From Rhizobium album (lineage in GTDB: Bacteria > Pseudomonadota > Alphaproteobacteria > Rhizobiales > Rhizobiaceae): DNA of 64,000 nucleotides. This document shows positions 18,646 to 28,844 of the stretch, piece by piece. The first letter of the stretch is position 1. Each line of letters begins with the position of its first letter. The stretch covers positions 108,429 to 172,428 of the forward strand of contig NZ_QFBC01000015.1 in assembly GCF_003122325.1 (NCBI RefSeq). Direction: 5' to 3'. A model generated the notes under the pieces. It saw only the letters and a program-made list of their open reading frames with translations. It was not told where the DNA came from and did no database searches. The translations under genes and the position numbers were made by a program.

Positions 18646-19440
18646 ATGGCCACATCGAAACGGCACAGGGATATCTTGCGGCTTCTGGAGCGCGACGGCA
18701 CCGTCGCCATCGCCGACCTGGCGCGCCGGCTCAACGTTTCGCTGGAAACGGTGCGCCGCGACGTCAAGCCGCTGGTGGGGGACGGCAGCGTCATCAAGAT
18801 CCACGGCGCCGTCTGCCTTCCTTCCGTCGTCGGCGAGGCACCGTTCGAAAAGCGCATGCGTGAAAACAGCGAGGCGAAAAAGGATATAGCCGGTGCCGTG
18901 GCGCGCAGCATCCGCGACGGCGATTCGATCATGATGGATACGGGCACGACGACCAGCTTTCTGGCGCGGGAGCTTCTCGGCCATCGCCGCCTGACGGTGG
19001 TGACCAATTCCTCCGACATCGCCCGTACGCTGGCGACGGTGAACGGCAACAAGGTCTACATGGCCGGCGGAGAATTGCGCAGCGACAACGGCGCGGCGTT
19101 CGGCGCCACGGCCATCGAATTCGTCAGCCGCTTCAGCGTCACGCATGCGGTGATTTCCACCGGGGCCGTCAACATTGATGGCGTCTGGGACTACGACCTG
19201 GAAGAAGCGGAATTTGCCCGCATGGTGGTCAGCCGGGGAAAACGCGGCGTGGTGGTTACGGACCACAGCAAGTTCGGCCGCCAGGGCCTTGTAAAGGTTT
19301 GCGATTTCCCGAGGGTAACCGAGCTCGCCACAGATTTTGCGCCGCCGGAGGACATCGCCAGGGTGCTGGAGGCCGCCGGTGTGGAACTGATGCTTTCATC
19401 GGTTTCGCAACGGGGGGCGGCGGCTGAGGTGATTTCTTAG
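18646..19440 (+). CDS. DeoR/GlpR family regulator
   Basis: A 264-aa repressor-type protein. The N-terminal DeoR helix-turn-helix (RHRDILRLLERDGTVAIADL, then LNVSLETVRRDVKPLVG) is followed by the DeoRC sugar-phosphate sensor domain (DSIMMDTGTTTSFLARELL, VVTNSSDIARTL, GAVNIDGVWDYDLEEAEFAR, VVTDHSKFGRQGLV). Start taken at the ATG at 18646 because the family begins MATSKRHRD-like; an upstream ATG at 18574 lacks similarity. DeoR sensors bind phosphorylated intermediates, which fits a divergent operon that carries two kinases. Confidence 0.88.
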   Translation: MATSKRHRDILRLLERDGTVAIADLARRLNVSLETVRRDVKPLVGDGSVIKIHGAVCLPSVVGEAPFEKRMRENSEAKKDIAGAVARSIRDGDSIMMDTGTTTSFLARELLGHRRLTVVTNSSDIARTLATVNGNKVYMAGGELRSDNGAAFGATAIEFVSRFSVTHAVISTGAVNIDGVWDYDLEEAEFARMVVSRGKRGVVVTDHSKFGRQGLVKVCDFPRVTELATDFAPPEDIARVLEAAGVELMLSSVSQRGAAAEVIS

Positions 19441-19534
19441 GTGATGGGTGGAGGCGTCACATTCGAAAATGGAATCTGCCCTGGCTACATAGATAAATCG
19501 CATAAGCTGAATTATGGAACCGTTATGCATTCCA

Positions 19535-19909
19535 CATTTCCTTCCACTTCTCTGCCCAAAGCCATTGGGCCAGATCGCATAGATGCCAGCGAACGACACC
19601 GTCGAGATAGGGTCGGCCCACGTTCGATGGCCTGTGCCAGCGCCGCACGCTGCTGATCGTTCAGCCGCGACGGATGACCGGGAGCCTTCCCAGTCCGTCG
19701 GCCCCTCGGGCGTTGAAGCGCATGACCCAGTCCCGGACAATCCGGAGCGTGACTCTGCCGAGGCGGGCGGCATCGGAGCGCGAGCCGTCGTCGTAAATCG
19801 AGGCGAGCGCCAACAAGCGCCGTGCCTGGGCTGCGTCTTTCGTCTGCCGTGCCAGCAGCCGCAGCCCCTCGCCATCAAAATCGTCACGCAATGAAATCCC
19901 TGATCGCAT
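19535..19909 (-). pseudogene. IS630-family transposase remnant
   Basis: The 5' part reads MRSGISLRDDFDGEGLRLLA.. LASIYDDGSRSDAARLGRVTL.., the N-terminal helix-turn-helix region of IS630 transposases. After GADGLG the frame shifts to KAPGHPSRLNDQQRAALAQAIE, then shifts again to DGVVRWHLCDLAQWLWAE. At least two frameshifts are present and the DDE catalytic domain is absent, so it is dead. It lies between the DeoR gene and the nos cluster. The rest of the 740-nt gap (19441-20180) holds only the nosR promoter region. Confidence 0.8.
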
Positions 19910-20107
19910 CGCTGACCTCCGGTTTGCACCAGAGATTCAGATTCACCGCAATTTGGGAAGGCCAAAGAGTCGAGGTCAGCGAGGCGGCGTATTAATGGCT
20001 TCACAAGCACAGCACGCTTGATGATGCAAAAGCAGGGCCGTAAATCATCGGCCCCACACAAGGATCGCAGCTAAGCTGAGAGGAAGGCTAGTTTAATCGC
20101 CACTTGT

Positions 20108-20121
20108 TTGAGCCACATCAA
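20108..20121. promoter_or_regulatory. FNR/NnrR/FixK-like box upstream of nosR
   Basis: TTGAG-CCAC-ATCAA matches the FNR/CRP-type TTGAT-N4-ATCAA palindrome with one difference. Its centre is about 66 nt before the nosR ATG, a suitable distance for an activator site. Denitrification genes in rhizobia are usually activated by FixK, NnrR or similar proteins at low oxygen and/or with NO. Confidence 0.65.
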
Positions 20122-20180
20122 AGACCGCCGCGCACGAACACTCCAATGCTCCGGTAATAAATTGCGGGAGCCGCCCTGGT

Positions 20181-22337
20181 ATGAAACTTCTTCGTCTGGT
20201 CCTATTGCTTTGCGCCGGCCTGTTCCTGGCCGGTCATGCCAGTGCACGCACGGTGTTGCAGGAATACCTGCCTGCCGTAAAGGCAGCCGAGCTTGTTCCG
20301 GGCGCAGACAGCTTTGGACCGATACGCGAAGACCTGGCGGTCGCACCGGTCCTGAAAGGCGGGGAGACCATCGCCTGGGTGTTCCTCACCTCCGACTTCG
20401 TCGGCACGACCGGCTACTCCGGCAAGCCGATCCACACGCTCGTGGCGATCGGGCCTGAAGCCAAGATCATCAGCGTGCAACTGGTGAAACATTCCGAGCC
20501 CATCGTTCTCATCGGCATTCCCGAAGCAAAGGTGAAAGCGCTGGTTGCCGGTTATGCCGGCCTCGACCTTGTCGCCGAGGCCAAATCCGGCGGCACGGCG
20601 CATGAGGTGGACATCATTTCCGGCGCAACGGTGACGGTGATGGTGATCGACGATTCGATCGTCCGCTCCGGCCTGAAGGTGGCGCGTGCGCTCGGCCTCG
20701 GCGGCTTGGCGCGCGAGGCGGAAAATGCCGGCCCCCGTTTCGAGATCGATCCCGCCGCCACCTCGCCGGCAGACTGGATCGAAGCCGAGGGTGACGGAAC
20801 GCTGCGCCGGCTGTCGCTGGACGTGGCGCAGGTCAACGCCGCCTTTGCCGAGCATCCCGACGAGCGCGCCCGCGAACGTGCGATCACCGAAGCACCGCAG
20901 ACGACTTTCATCGACATGCAGGCTGCACTGGTTTCGGTTCCCGCCATCGGCAAGGCGCTGCTCGGCCCGGCCGAAGAGGCCAATCTCAAAACCTGGCTGC
21001 GCGACGGCGAGAATGCCATAGCCGTGATGGGACGCGGCCTCTATTCCTTCAAGGGCTCGGGTTATGTGCGCGGCGGCATCTTCGACCGCATCGTGCTGAT
21101 CCAGGACGACGTGTCCGTGCGCTTCCGCGACCGTGACCACCGCCGCCTCGGCGCCATCGCGCTTGCCGGCGCGCCGGAATTCACCGAGATGGACCTGTTC
21201 CGCATTCCGGCCAATGTCGGGTTCGATCCGGCCAAGCCCTTCCGCATCCAGCTCCTGGCGCATCGCGACGTCGGGCCGATCGAGAAGATCTTCCACACGT
21301 TCGACCTCGGCTACCAGCTGCCGCAAAAATACCTGCTCGCCGTCGCGCCGCCGGTCAAGGACGTCGCCGTCGTCGCCGATCGTGACGAAGGCACGGCCCA
21401 GGCGGACCTCTGGAAACGCATCTGGCAGGATTCGAAGCTGAAGATCGGCGTTCTCGTCGCCATGCTGGTGGCGCTGACCGGCGTCTTCTTCTTCCAGACC
21501 TATGCGGTCAGGAATGCCAAGGCCTTCTATATCTTCCGCATCGTCTTCCTGACGGTGACGCTGGTCTTCCTCGGCTGGTACGCCAATGCCCAGCTTTCGG
21601 TCGTCAATCTGATGGCACTGTTCGGCAGTCTGGTGACCGGGTTCAGCTGGCAGGCCTTCCTTCTCGATCCGCTGACCTTCATCCTGTGGTTTTCTCTGGC
21701 GGCCGCCCTGCTGTTCTGGGGGCGCGGCGCCTATTGCGGCTGGCTCTGCCCCTTCGGCGCCCTGCAGGAACTGACCAACCAGATCGCCCGCAAGCTGCGC
21801 ATTCCGCAATGGACGCTGCCCTGGGGCCTGCACGAGCGGCTCTGGCCGATCAAATACATGATTTTCCTCGGCCTCTTCGGCGTCTCGCTGATGAGCGTCG
21901 AGCAGGCGGAACATCTGGCGGAGATCGAACCGTTCAAGACGGCGATCATCTTGAAGTTCATCCGCGCCTGGCCCTTCGTCGCCTATGCGGTGGCGCTGCT
22001 GGTCGCCGGGCTCTTCGTCGAGCGGTTCTATTGCCGCTACCTCTGCCCGCTGGGGGCGGCCCTTGCGATCCCGGCGCGCATGCGCATGTTCGATTGGCTC
22101 AAGCGCTACCACGAATGCGGAAATCCCTGCCAGACCTGCGCCAACCAGTGTCCGGTGCAGGCAATTCACCGCACCGGCGAGATCAACCCGAACGAATGCA
22201 TCAACTGCCTGCACTGCCAGGTGCTCTACCAGTCCGAATCCGTCTGTCCCGTGGTGATCAAGAAGATGAAGTCGCGGGCCAAGCTCGCGGCGAGTTCAGG
22301 GGCTGCACCGATCCAACAACCCGTAGCAAAAGTCTAA
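20181..22337 (+). CDS. nosR: NosR, nitrous-oxide respiration iron-sulfur flavoprotein
   Basis: A 718-aa membrane protein needed for nosZ expression and for electron supply to nitrous oxide reductase. Signal peptide at the N-terminus; periplasmic FMN-binding domain (about 80-170, with DIISGATVTVMVIDDSI, whose SGAT threonine is the usual covalent-FMN site); several membrane helices from about residue 425. Two polyferredoxin-type CGWLCPFGALQE and CRYLCPLGAALA motifs follow, then a C-terminal ferredoxin-like cysteine set (CGNPCQTCANQCP, CINCLHCQVLY). Length and order match rhizobial NosR. First gene of the nosRZDFYLX cluster. Confidence 0.95.
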   Translation: MKLLRLVLLLCAGLFLAGHASARTVLQEYLPAVKAAELVPGADSFGPIREDLAVAPVLKGGETIAWVFLTSDFVGTTGYSGKPIHTLVAIGPEAKIISVQLVKHSEPIVLIGIPEAKVKALVAGYAGLDLVAEAKSGGTAHEVDIISGATVTVMVIDDSIVRSGLKVARALGLGGLAREAENAGPRFEIDPAATSPADWIEAEGDGTLRRLSLDVAQVNAAFAEHPDERARERAITEAPQTTFIDMQAALVSVPAIGKALLGPAEEANLKTWLRDGENAIAVMGRGLYSFKGSGYVRGGIFDRIVLIQDDVSVRFRDRDHRRLGAIALAGAPEFTEMDLFRIPANVGFDPAKPFRIQLLAHRDVGPIEKIFHTFDLGYQLPQKYLLAVAPPVKDVAVVADRDEGTAQADLWKRIWQDSKLKIGVLVAMLVALTGVFFFQTYAVRNAKAFYIFRIVFLTVTLVFLGWYANAQLSVVNLMALFGSLVTGFSWQAFLLDPLTFILWFSLAAALLFWGRGAYCGWLCPFGALQELTNQIARKLRIPQWTLPWGLHERLWPIKYMIFLGLFGVSLMSVEQAEHLAEIEPFKTAIILKFIRAWPFVAYAVALLVAGLFVERFYCRYLCPLGAALAIPARMRMFDWLKRYHECGNPCQTCANQCPVQAIHRTGEINPNECINCLHCQVLYQSESVCPVVIKKMKSRAKLAASSGAAPIQQPVAKV

Positions 22338-22355
22338 CAGAAAGAGGAGCCGATC

Positions 22356-24284
22356 ATGGAATCGAAAGAAAACAAGGGGCTGAGTCGTCGCGCGCTGTTC
22401 AGCGCAACGGCCGGCAGCGCCGTGCTGGCCGGCGCGATGACGCCGGCGGCACTCGGCCTTGGCGCGGCAAGCCTTGCAACCCCGGCCCGCGCCGCGGCCG
22501 GAGCCGATGGCTCGGTCGCACCCGGCAAGCTCGACGACTATTACGGCTTCTGGTCCTCGGGCCAGAGCGGCGAGATGCGCATTCTCGGCATTCCCTCGAT
22601 GCGCGAGCTGATGCGGGTGCCGGTGTTCAACCGTTGCTCCGCGACAGGCTGGGGCCAGACCAATGAATCGATCCGCATCCACCAGCGCACGATGACGGAG
22701 AAGACGAAAAAGCAGCTTGCCGCCAACGGCAAGAAGATCCACGACAACGGCGACCTTCACCATGTCCACATGTCCTTCACCGAGGGCAAATATGACGGCC
22801 GATACCTCTTCATGAACGACAAGGCCAACACCCGGGTGGCGCGCGTGCGCTGCGACGTGATGAAGACGGATGCCATCCTGGAAATCCCCAACGCCAAGGG
22901 CATCCACGGCCTGCGCCCGCAGAAATGGCCGCGCTCGAACTACGTCTTCTGCAACGGCGAGGACGAAGCGCCGCTCGTCAACGACGGTTCGACGATGAAG
23001 GACGTATCCACCTACGTGAACATCTTCACGGCCGTCGATGCCGACAAGTGGGAGGTGGCCTGGCAGGTCAAGGTCTCCGGCAATCTCGACAACTGCGATG
23101 CAGACTACGAGGGCAAGTGGGCGTTCTCGACCAGCTACAACTCCGAAATGGGCATGAGCCTGGAGGAGATGACCAAGTCCGAGATGGACCATGTCGTCGT
23201 CTTCAACCTCGCCGAGATCGAGAAGGCGATCGCCGCCGGGCAATACGAGGAGGTCAACGGCGTCAAGGTGGTCGACGGCCGCAAGGAGGCCAAGTCCCTC
23301 TTCACCCGCTATATCCCCATCGCCAACAATCCGCACGGCTGCAACATGGCGCCGGACAAGAAACACCTGTGCGTCGCCGGCAAGCTCTCGCCCACCGTCA
23401 CCGTGCTGGATGTCACCAAGTTCGACGCCCTGTTCTATGACAATGCCGAGCCACGCAGCGCCGTGGTGGCGGAACCGGAACTGGGCCTCGGCCCGCTTCA
23501 CACCGCCTTCGACGGCCGCGGCAACGCCTATACCTCCCTCTTCCTGGACAGCCAGGTGGTGAAGTGGAACATCGACGAGGCGATCCGCGCCTATGCCGGC
23601 GAAAAGATCAACCCGATCAAGGACAAGCTCGACGTCCAGTACCAGCCGGGCCACTTGAAGACTGTGATGGGCGAGACGCTGGATGCCTCCAGTGATTGGC
23701 TGGTGTGCCTTTGCAAGTTCTCGAAGGACCGCTTCCTCAACGTCGGTCCGCTGAAGCCGGAAAACGACCAGCTCATCGATATCTCCGGCGACAAGATGGT
23801 GCTGGTGCACGACGGCCCGAACTTTGCCGAGCCGCATGACGCGATTGCCGTCGCCCCCTCGATCCTGCCGAACATCCGCTCGGTCTGGGACCGCCAGGAT
23901 CACCTGTGGGCCGAGACGCGCAAGCAGGCGGAGGCCGATCAGGTCAACATCGACGAGTGGACCGACGCCGTCATCCGCGACGGCAACAAGGTGCGCGTCT
24001 ACATGACCTCGGTGGCACCGAGCTTCAGCCAGGAGAGCTTCACGGTGAAGGAAGGCGACGAGGTTACGGTGATCGTCACCAACCTCGACGAGATCGACGA
24101 CCTGACGCACGGCTTCACCATGGGCAACCATGGCGTTGCCATGGAGGTCGGGCCGCAGATGACGAGCTCCGTCACCTTCGTGGCGGCCAATCCGGGCGTC
24201 TACTGGTACTATTGCCAATGGTTCTGCCATGCCCTGCACATGGAAATGCGCGGCCGGATGTTCGTGGAACCGAAGGACGCCTGA
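22356..24284 (+). CDS. nosZ: NosZ, nitrous oxide reductase (clade I)
   Basis: A 642-aa periplasmic copper enzyme that reduces N2O to N2. A Tat signal ([20 protein letters not shown]) marks it as clade I. The seven-bladed propeller carries the CuZ histidines, for example in [20 protein letters not shown] and GPLHTAF. The C-terminal cupredoxin domain holds the CuA motif [20 protein letters not shown] (Cys-x3-Cys-x3-His-x2-Met). AAGAGGAG is the ribosome-binding site, 18 nt after the nosR stop. All key ligands that I can check are present, so it should be functional. Confidence 0.97.
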   Translation: MESKENKGLSRRALFSATAGSAVLAGAMTPAALGLGAASLATPARAAAGADGSVAPGKLDDYYGFWSSGQSGEMRILGIPSMRELMRVPVFNRCSATGWGQTNESIRIHQRTMTEKTKKQLAANGKKIHDNGDLHHVHMSFTEGKYDGRYLFMNDKANTRVARVRCDVMKTDAILEIPNAKGIHGLRPQKWPRSNYVFCNGEDEAPLVNDGSTMKDVSTYVNIFTAVDADKWEVAWQVKVSGNLDNCDADYEGKWAFSTSYNSEMGMSLEEMTKSEMDHVVVFNLAEIEKAIAAGQYEEVNGVKVVDGRKEAKSLFTRYIPIANNPHGCNMAPDKKHLCVAGKLSPTVTVLDVTKFDALFYDNAEPRSAVVAEPELGLGPLHTAFDGRGNAYTSLFLDSQVVKWNIDEAIRAYAGEKINPIKDKLDVQYQPGHLKTVMGETLDASSDWLVCLCKFSKDRFLNVGPLKPENDQLIDISGDKMVLVHDGPNFAEPHDAIAVAPSILPNIRSVWDRQDHLWAETRKQAEADQVNIDEWTDAVIRDGNKVRVYMTSVAPSFSQESFTVKEGDEVTVIVTNLDEIDDLTHGFTMGNHGVAMEVGPQMTSSVTFVAANPGVYWYYCQWFCHALHMEMRGRMFVEPKDA

Positions 24285-24287
24285 GCG

Positions 24288-25616
24288 ATGCGCCTGTCCG
24301 TCCTGCTGATCGGTCTTCTTCTCGCTTCGCCGCTTGCCGCGGCGGAGCATGCGGTCGCGCCGGGTCCGGGCAGCCTTGCCGCAGCCGTCGCCGGGGCTCT
24401 GCCCGGCGACGTGCTGACACTGACCGACGGGGCCTATGCCGGCCCCGTCACCATCGACCGGCCGCTGACGATCGTCGGCCCGCGCACGGCAGTGGTGGAT
24501 GGGCTGGGAGAGGGCAGCGTGCTGACGGTCACCGTGCCGGACGTCACCCTGACCGGTTTTACCGTCACCGGCTCGGGTCGGGTGAACCAGGATCTCGATT
24601 CAGGCGTGAAGATCGTCAAGGGCGCCGACCGTGCCCGTGTCGAAAACCTGTTCGTCACCGGCAACATGCACGGCATCGACGTGCATGGCGGGCGCAACAG
24701 CGCCATCATCGGCAACGAGATCGTCGGCACCGACAGCCCGCGCATGAACGAGCGCGGCAACGGCATCTATGTCTGGAACAGCCCCGGCACGCTCCTGGAA
24801 AACAATGTCATCCGCTACGGCCGCGACGGCATCTTTTCCAATGCCAGCGCCGACAGCATCTATCGCGGCAATATCATGCGCGACCTGCGGTTTGCCGTAC
24901 ATTTCATGTACACGCGCAACACCGAGGTTTCCGGCAACATCTCGATCGGCAACCATCTCGGCTTCGCCATCATGTTTTCCGATCGCGCCAGGATCCGCAA
25001 CAATCTCAGCCTCGGCGACCGGGAACACGGGCTGATGCTGAACTATGCCAACAATGCCGATGTCACCGGCAATCTGGTGCGGGGCGGCACGAAGAAATGC
25101 CTGTTCATCTACAACGCCCACAAGAATCTCATATGGGACAACCGTTTCGAGGGCTGCGGCATCGGCATCCATTTCACCGCCGGCTCGGAAAAGAACGTCC
25201 TGACCGGCAACGCCTTCGTCGCCAATCGCGAGCAGGTGAAATATGTCGGCACCCGCAACATGGAATGGAGCCATGAGGGCCGCGGCAATTTCTGGTCGGA
25301 CCATCCGGCCTACGACCTCAACGGCGACGGCATCGCCGACAGCTTTTATCGACCCAACGACCTGATGGACCAGATCCTCTGGTCACAACCGGCGGCCAGC
25401 CTGCTCACCGGCTCGCCCGCCGTGCAGTTGGTGCGCTGGAGCCAGCGGGATTTTCCCGCAACGCTGCCCGGAGGCGTGCGCGACAGCGCGCCGCTGATGC
25501 GCCCCCTGAGCATATCCGTCCCGTCCGAAATCCTCGCCTATGAGGCCGAGGCTGCCGGGCGCTGGACCGAAGGAAATTATGATGACACCGACGCTGACAC
25601 TCTCTCGGCTCACTAA
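24288..25616 (+). CDS. nosD: NosD, periplasmic copper-site maturation protein
   Basis: A 442-aa protein with a Sec signal (MRLSVLLIGLLLASPLAAAE) and repeated short blocks (for example ENNVIRYGRDGIFSNASADS and VSGNISIGNHLGFAIMF) that form a right-handed parallel beta-helix of the carbohydrate-binding/CASH type. NosD acts with the NosFY ABC transporter to assemble the CuZ cluster of NosZ. Starts 3 nt after nosZ and its 3' end overlaps nosF by about 35 nt. Confidence 0.95.
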   Translation: MRLSVLLIGLLLASPLAAAEHAVAPGPGSLAAAVAGALPGDVLTLTDGAYAGPVTIDRPLTIVGPRTAVVDGLGEGSVLTVTVPDVTLTGFTVTGSGRVNQDLDSGVKIVKGADRARVENLFVTGNMHGIDVHGGRNSAIIGNEIVGTDSPRMNERGNGIYVWNSPGTLLENNVIRYGRDGIFSNASADSIYRGNIMRDLRFAVHFMYTRNTEVSGNISIGNHLGFAIMFSDRARIRNNLSLGDREHGLMLNYANNADVTGNLVRGGTKKCLFIYNAHKNLIWDNRFEGCGIGIHFTAGSEKNVLTGNAFVANREQVKYVGTRNMEWSHEGRGNFWSDHPAYDLNGDGIADSFYRPNDLMDQILWSQPAASLLTGSPAVQLVRWSQRDFPATLPGGVRDSAPLMRPLSISVPSEILAYEAEAAGRWTEGNYDDTDADTLSAH

Positions 25617-26481
25617 ACGCTTCGGCGGCATGGAGGCGCTGAAGGCGGTCTCCCTCTCTCTGGAGCCGGGAAAGCGCGCCGCGCTGCTCGGCCATAACGG
25701 CGCAGGTAAATCGACGCTGATGAAGATCGTGCTCGGCCTCATCCCGTTCGACGGCGGCGAGGTTTCGGTCTGCGGCGCCGCGCCGGGTTCGCCTTCGGCG
25801 CGGGCACAGGTGGCCTACCTGCCGGAAAACGTCGCCTTCCACCCGGCGCTGACGGGAGAAGAGCAACTCCGCCACTATCTGGCGCTGCGCGGCGAGAGCC
25901 CGCGCCAGGCCATGGAGCTTCTTGGCCGGGTGGGGCTGGCGCATGCCGCGCAGCGGCGGATCGGTACTTACTCCAAGGGCATGCGCCAGCGCGTTGGCCT
26001 CGCCCAGACGCTGATCGGCCGCCCCCGCCTGCTGGTGCTGGACGAGCCGACCTCCGGCCTCGATCCGGTATCGCGGCGTGATTTCTACGACCTGCTCGAC
26101 GGCCTTGCCGCCGAAGGAACCGCGATCCTGCTCTCATCCCATGTGCTGACCGAGGTGGAAGCCCGCACCGACAGCATCCTCATCCTGTCCGGCGGGCAAC
26201 TGGTGGCGGAAGGCACGCTCGCCGCCCTGCGCGCCCGCGCCGCCCTGCCCGTCGCCTTCTCGGTGTTTCCCGCTCCCGGCCATGAGGCATCGCTGGCGGC
26301 GGCCTTTCCCGAAGCGGCTGCCGACGCGGACGGTCATCTGCGCCTCTCCTGCACCCAGGCGGAAAAATTGCCGCTCATCGCACGGATCGCAGCGCTTGGA
26401 GATCACGTCGCCGATCTCGATGTCGTCCCGCCCAGCCTTGAGGATATCTACAGCCATTTCAGCCGGAGGGATGGACAATGA
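25582..26481 (+). CDS. nosF: NosF, ABC ATPase for NosZ maturation
   Basis: A 299-aa ATPase: Walker A GHNGAGKST, signature YSKGMRQRVGLAQTL, Walker B LLVLDEPTSGLDP. With NosY it forms the transporter thought to supply a sulfur species for CuZ assembly. Two adjacent ATGs exist (25579, 25582); AAGGA ends 7 nt before the second, which I chose. The gene begins inside nosD in another frame, so translation is coupled. Confidence 0.94.
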   Translation: MTPTLTLSRLTKRFGGMEALKAVSLSLEPGKRAALLGHNGAGKSTLMKIVLGLIPFDGGEVSVCGAAPGSPSARAQVAYLPENVAFHPALTGEEQLRHYLALRGESPRQAMELLGRVGLAHAAQRRIGTYSKGMRQRVGLAQTLIGRPRLLVLDEPTSGLDPVSRRDFYDLLDGLAAEGTAILLSSHVLTEVEARTDSILILSGGQLVAEGTLAALRARAALPVAFSVFPAPGHEASLAAAFPEAAADADGHLRLSCTQAEKLPLIARIAALGDHVADLDVVPPSLEDIYSHFSRRDGQ

Positions 26482-27299
26482 GCCGTATCCTCGCCACAGC
26501 GATCAGCGAATTCCGCATCGCCTTTCGCAACCGCTGGGTTTCCATCGCCACCGGCATGATGGTGCTGTTTGCGCTGGTGCTCGCCGCCGCCGGCTCGGCT
26601 CCGACGGGCGATGTCGGTGTCGACCGGCTGTCCGTGACGGTCGCCTCGCTCACCTCGCTCGCGGTTTACCTGGTGCCGCTGCTGGCGCTGCTGATGAGTT
26701 TCGATGCGGTGGCGGGCGAAGTGGAGCGCGGCACGCTGCCGCTTCTCCTTACCTATCCCGTCTCGCGCCTGCAGATCCTGCTCGGCAAGCTTCTGGCGCA
26801 TCTGGCGATCCTCGCTCTTGCGGTGACGCTGGGTTATGGCGCAGCGGCGCTCGTCGCCGTCTGGTCCGATCCGGGTGCGGTCCAGGGGCTCGGTTCGCTG
26901 TGGCGGTTGATCTGGACGTCGGTGCTGCTCGGCGCGACCTTCCTTGGCGCCGGTTATGCCCTTTCCGCGCTGGCACGGCGGCCTTCGGGTGCTGCGGGAC
27001 TGGCCATAGCCCTCTGGCTGGTGGCGGTCGTGCTCTACGATCTCGCTCTCCTGGCGCTGATCGTCACGGATGGCGGCGGGGCCTTCACCACGCGAGCCCT
27101 GCCCGTCGCCTTGCTTGCCAATCCGGCCGACGCCTTCCGCGTCTTCAATCTTTCGGCGGCTGAAGCCGTTGCCGCAGCCGGCGGCATCGGCGGGGCCGCA
27201 GGCGCTATCCCGCTGTGGCAATCGGCCGCCTCGCTCTTCCTCTGGCCGCTTGCCGCCATCGGGCTCGCCGTCGCAGCTTTCCGGAAGGTAACCCTATGA
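26478..27299 (+). CDS. nosY: NosY, ABC membrane subunit for NosZ maturation
   Basis: A 273-aa membrane protein with six hydrophobic segments (from residue 16, VSIATGMMVLFALVLAAAG, through LWPLAAIGLAVAAF near the end) and the ABC-2 pattern SFDAVAGEVERGTLPLLLTYPVSR. Partner of NosF. Four-nt ATGA overlaps at both ends link it to nosF and nosL. Confidence 0.94.
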   Translation: MSRILATAISEFRIAFRNRWVSIATGMMVLFALVLAAAGSAPTGDVGVDRLSVTVASLTSLAVYLVPLLALLMSFDAVAGEVERGTLPLLLTYPVSRLQILLGKLLAHLAILALAVTLGYGAAALVAVWSDPGAVQGLGSLWRLIWTSVLLGATFLGAGYALSALARRPSGAAGLAIALWLVAVVLYDLALLALIVTDGGGAFTTRALPVALLANPADAFRVFNLSAAEAVAAAGGIGGAAGAIPLWQSAASLFLWPLAAIGLAVAAFRKVTL

Positions 27300-27877
27300 G
27301 ACCTCGCCTTCGCCCCCTGCTTGTCGTTTCCGCGCTGCTGCTCCTATCCGCCTGCAAGCAGGAGGTGGCGCAGAACACCACGCCAAAGGACATGACGCCC
27401 GAGACGCTTGGCCACTACTGCCAGATGAACCTGCTGGAGCATCCCGGCCCCAAGGCCCAGGTTTTCCTCGAAGGCAATCCGGCGCCGTTGTTCTTCAGCC
27501 AGGTGCGTGATGCCATCGCTTACATGCGCGGGCCGGAACAGGTGGCGCCGATCCTCATCCTCTACGTCAACGACATGGGAAAGGCGGGGGCGACGTGGGA
27601 CCGGCCCGGCGACGGCAACTGGATCGCTGCCACCGAAGCCTTCTACGTCGTCGGCTCCAAGCGCATGGGCGGCATGGGCGCGCCTGAAACCGTGCCTTTT
27701 TCCAGCAAGGAGCGCGCCGAGGCTTTCGCTGTCGCCGAGGGCGGCCATGTGCTGACGCTGAACGATATTACCGATGACATGGTCTTGGCGCCGGTCGAGG
27801 CCGTCGCGGACCAAGCGGTCGACGACGCGGATTTCGACGATCGTCTGCGTGCCCTGCCCAACAAAGCCGGAGGTTGA
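27296..27877 (+). CDS. nosL: NosL, copper chaperone lipoprotein
   Basis: A 193-aa lipoprotein: signal PLLVVSALLLLSAC with the lipobox Cys. The NosL domain follows with the methionine-rich metal-binding region (CQMNLLEHPGPKAQVFLE). It delivers Cu(I) to apo-NosZ in the periplasm. Starts at the ATG that overlaps the nosY stop; longer upstream frames have no similarity. Confidence 0.95.
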   Translation: MRPRLRPLLVVSALLLLSACKQEVAQNTTPKDMTPETLGHYCQMNLLEHPGPKAQVFLEGNPAPLFFSQVRDAIAYMRGPEQVAPILILYVNDMGKAGATWDRPGDGNWIAATEAFYVVGSKRMGGMGAPETVPFSSKERAEAFAVAEGGHVLTLNDITDDMVLAPVEAVADQAVDDADFDDRLRALPNKAGG

Positions 27878-27880
27878 ACC

Positions 27881-28810
27881 ATGCCGATAACCCGCCGTCG
27901 CCTGATCGCGATTTCCGCAGCCCTGGCCATTCTCCCCGCTGCCGCCCGCGCAGCGGCGACCACAACCACCCGCCTGTGGACAGGACAGGCGCTGGGTGCG
28001 CGCGCCTCGATCCGCCTCGACCATCCCGACGCGGAGGCCATCGCCGCCCGTGTCATGACGGAGATCGACCGGCTGGAGAACATTCTCAGCCTCTATCGTT
28101 CGGAAAGCGCGCTTTCGCAGCTGAACCGCAAGGGACACCTTGCGGCACCGCCGTTCGAGCTTCTCGAATGCCTGTCGCTGGCTGGGTCCGTGCACCGGGC
28201 GAGCGGCGGCCGCTTCGATCCGACCGTGCAGCCGCTCTGGGCACTCTGGGCCGAAGCCGCCGCCAACGGCCGACGGCCCGAAGCCCGAGCCATCGAAACG
28301 GCGCGCAACAATACCGGCTGGAGCAAGGTGACGCTTGATACCACCGAGATTACCCTGCAGCCGGGCATGGCGCTGACGCTGAACGGCATCGGCCAGGGTT
28401 ATGTCGCCGACCGGATCGCCGCGCTGCTGGAAGCCGAGGGGTTGACCGACATCCTGATCGACACCGGCGAGTTCCGCGCCCTCGGCGGCAAGCCTGAGGA
28501 CGGCGGCGCCTCCGGGCCGGGCTGGCCGGTGCGGCTGCAGACGGGCGAACGCCTTTCGCTGCGCCAGCGCGCGCTCGCGACGTCCGCCCCCCTGGGCACG
28601 ACCTTCGACCAGGCTGGAAAAGACGGCCATATCCTCGACCCGGCCACCGGGATGCCTGCACCGCCAGGCTGGCGGTCGATTTCGATCTCGGCCCCATCAG
28701 CCGCGATCGCCGACGCGCTGGCGACGGCGGGCTGCCTGATGACGGATCGCGCTGCGATCCTCACCATGCTCGGCAGCTTCGAACAGGCACGCTTGGAAGC
28801 TGCGGCGTAG
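27881..28810 (+). CDS. nosX: NosX/ApbE-type FMN transferase
   Basis: A 309-aa periplasmic flavin transferase with a twin-arginine-like signal (ITRRRLIAISAALAILPAAA). ApbE features: FDPTVQPLWALW, LNGIGQGYVADRIAALLEAEG and DILIDTGEFRALGG, and the C-terminal TGMPA/DALATAGC region. It attaches FMN to a threonine of NosR. Standard last gene of rhizobial nosRZDFYLX; 3 nt after nosL. Confidence 0.94.
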   Translation: MPITRRRLIAISAALAILPAAARAAATTTTRLWTGQALGARASIRLDHPDAEAIAARVMTEIDRLENILSLYRSESALSQLNRKGHLAAPPFELLECLSLAGSVHRASGGRFDPTVQPLWALWAEAAANGRRPEARAIETARNNTGWSKVTLDTTEITLQPGMALTLNGIGQGYVADRIAALLEAEGLTDILIDTGEFRALGGKPEDGGASGPGWPVRLQTGERLSLRQRALATSAPLGTTFDQAGKDGHILDPATGMPAPPGWRSISISAPSAAIADALATAGCLMTDRAAILTMLGSFEQARLEAAA

Positions 28811-28844
28811 CGGCTTGCCGATCAGGACAACGGAGGAGGAAATC

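Noticed and set aside
20116..20130. ATCAAAGACCGCCGC is repeated at about 36853
   Set aside because: A single 15-mer shared by two places in 64 kb of GC-rich DNA is within chance, and only the second site has istB-like surroundings.
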